From Polyangiaceae bacterium (lineage in GTDB: Bacteria; Myxococcota; Polyangia; Polyangiales; Polyangiaceae), in assembly GCA_025936205.1 (NCBI GenBank), contig JAICTU010000547.1, forward strand, positions 1 through 5,713: a stretch of 5,713 nt of DNA, in the 5' to 3' direction. Shown piece by piece: positions 5,506 to 5,713 of this stretch (positions within the stretch are counted from its first letter, which is position 1; every line of letters starts with the position of its first letter). The position numbers and the translations under genes were made by a program. The notes beneath the pieces were generated by a model, which ran no database searches, had not been told where the DNA came from, and saw nothing but the letters and a program-made list of their open reading frames with translations.

Positions 5506-5713
5506 ATGTCCTCGAAGCTCTTCGAGCTATTCGGTCTTTCCGCGGAATCGCCTCACCTCGAGGAGGCGCTGAGTCACCCGAGCTACGCCAACGAGCAGGG
5601 GCTCGCCCGGCACAACCAACGCCTGGAGTTTCTCGGCGACGCGGTGCTCGGCCTGTGCGTGAGCGAGCTTCTGTTCCAGCACTTTCCCAACGCCGACGAG
5701 GGTGTGCTGACGA
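5506..5713 (+). CDS. rnc: Ribonuclease III, N-terminal part (runs off the window)
   Basis: RNase III cuts double-stranded RNA, including rRNA precursors and sense-antisense duplexes, as a cytoplasmic homodimer with two-metal catalysis. The first 69 residues are present. They begin with the typical helix and [10 protein letters not shown] (21-30), then the family signature [14 protein letters not shown] (36-49) containing the catalytic acids E41 and D45; E65 is also in place. Residue 38 is Gln where E. coli has Glu, a common natural variant. The remaining catalytic acids and the dsRNA-binding domain lie beyond the right edge. The ATG at 5506 fits the family's N-terminus. The frame is open back to an ATG at 5410, but that extension has no family resemblance. 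No Shine-Dalgarno sequence with proper spacing is visible. Confidence 0.93.
   Translation, partial: MSSKLFELFGLSAESPHLEEALSHPSYANEQGLARHNQRLEFLGDAVLGLCVSELLFQHFPNADEGVLT

Noticed and set aside
5391..5713. Plus-strand frame from an ATG at 5391, just after TAAAAT
   Set aside because: It is out of frame with rnc, overlaps its conserved signature, and translates to Arg/Ala/Gly-rich sequence typical of shadow frames.

Overview
This GC-rich window with strong G/C third positions looks like chromosomal DNA of a Myxococcota bacterium, probably of the Polyangiales/Sorangium type. That assignment is inferred from base composition, the gene families and the mix of mobile-element debris; nothing in the window proves it. 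No defence system, CRISPR array, tRNA or rRNA gene was found.

Layout. (1) Positions 1-330 are a graveyard of mobile DNA. A decayed IS91-family transposase on the minus strand has lost its zinc-finger region and shifted frame. It abuts the 3' end (domains V and VI) of a bacterial group II intron on the plus strand. Positions 331-451 hold nothing recognisable. (2) Positions 452-1593 (minus) are a two-gene, translationally coupled unit: a class I SAM methyltransferase followed by trmL, the tRNA wobble 2'-O-methyltransferase. (3) Positions 1676-2365 (plus) encode a second, unrelated class I methyltransferase. Its 3' end overlaps, tail to tail, a polyprenyl-phosphate-type GT2 glycosyltransferase (2339-3343, minus). 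(4) Divergent from the glycosyltransferase is a secreted, probable outer-membrane beta-barrel protein (3435-4607, plus). (5) Convergent with it, after only 9 bases, is an unknown protein with a zinc ribbon and four membrane segments (4617-5411, minus). (6) Divergent from that, the window ends inside rnc (RNase III, from 5506).

How the genes may work together. The glycosyltransferase belongs to a class that loads one sugar onto a polyprenyl phosphate carrier at the inner membrane. The two methyltransferases beside it resemble those found in surface-glycan or lipid loci. Together they suggest a small envelope-glycan modification cluster, possibly linked to the outer-membrane protein; this is inference from neighbourhood. 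trmL and rnc are RNA housekeeping genes with no obvious link to it.

Regulation. Shine-Dalgarno sequences are generally absent. Several starts have -10-like (TAGGCT, TAGCGC) and -35-like (TTGACG, TTGCCT) hexamers placed so that transcription would begin at or within a few bases of the start codon, which suggests leaderless or near-leaderless mRNAs.
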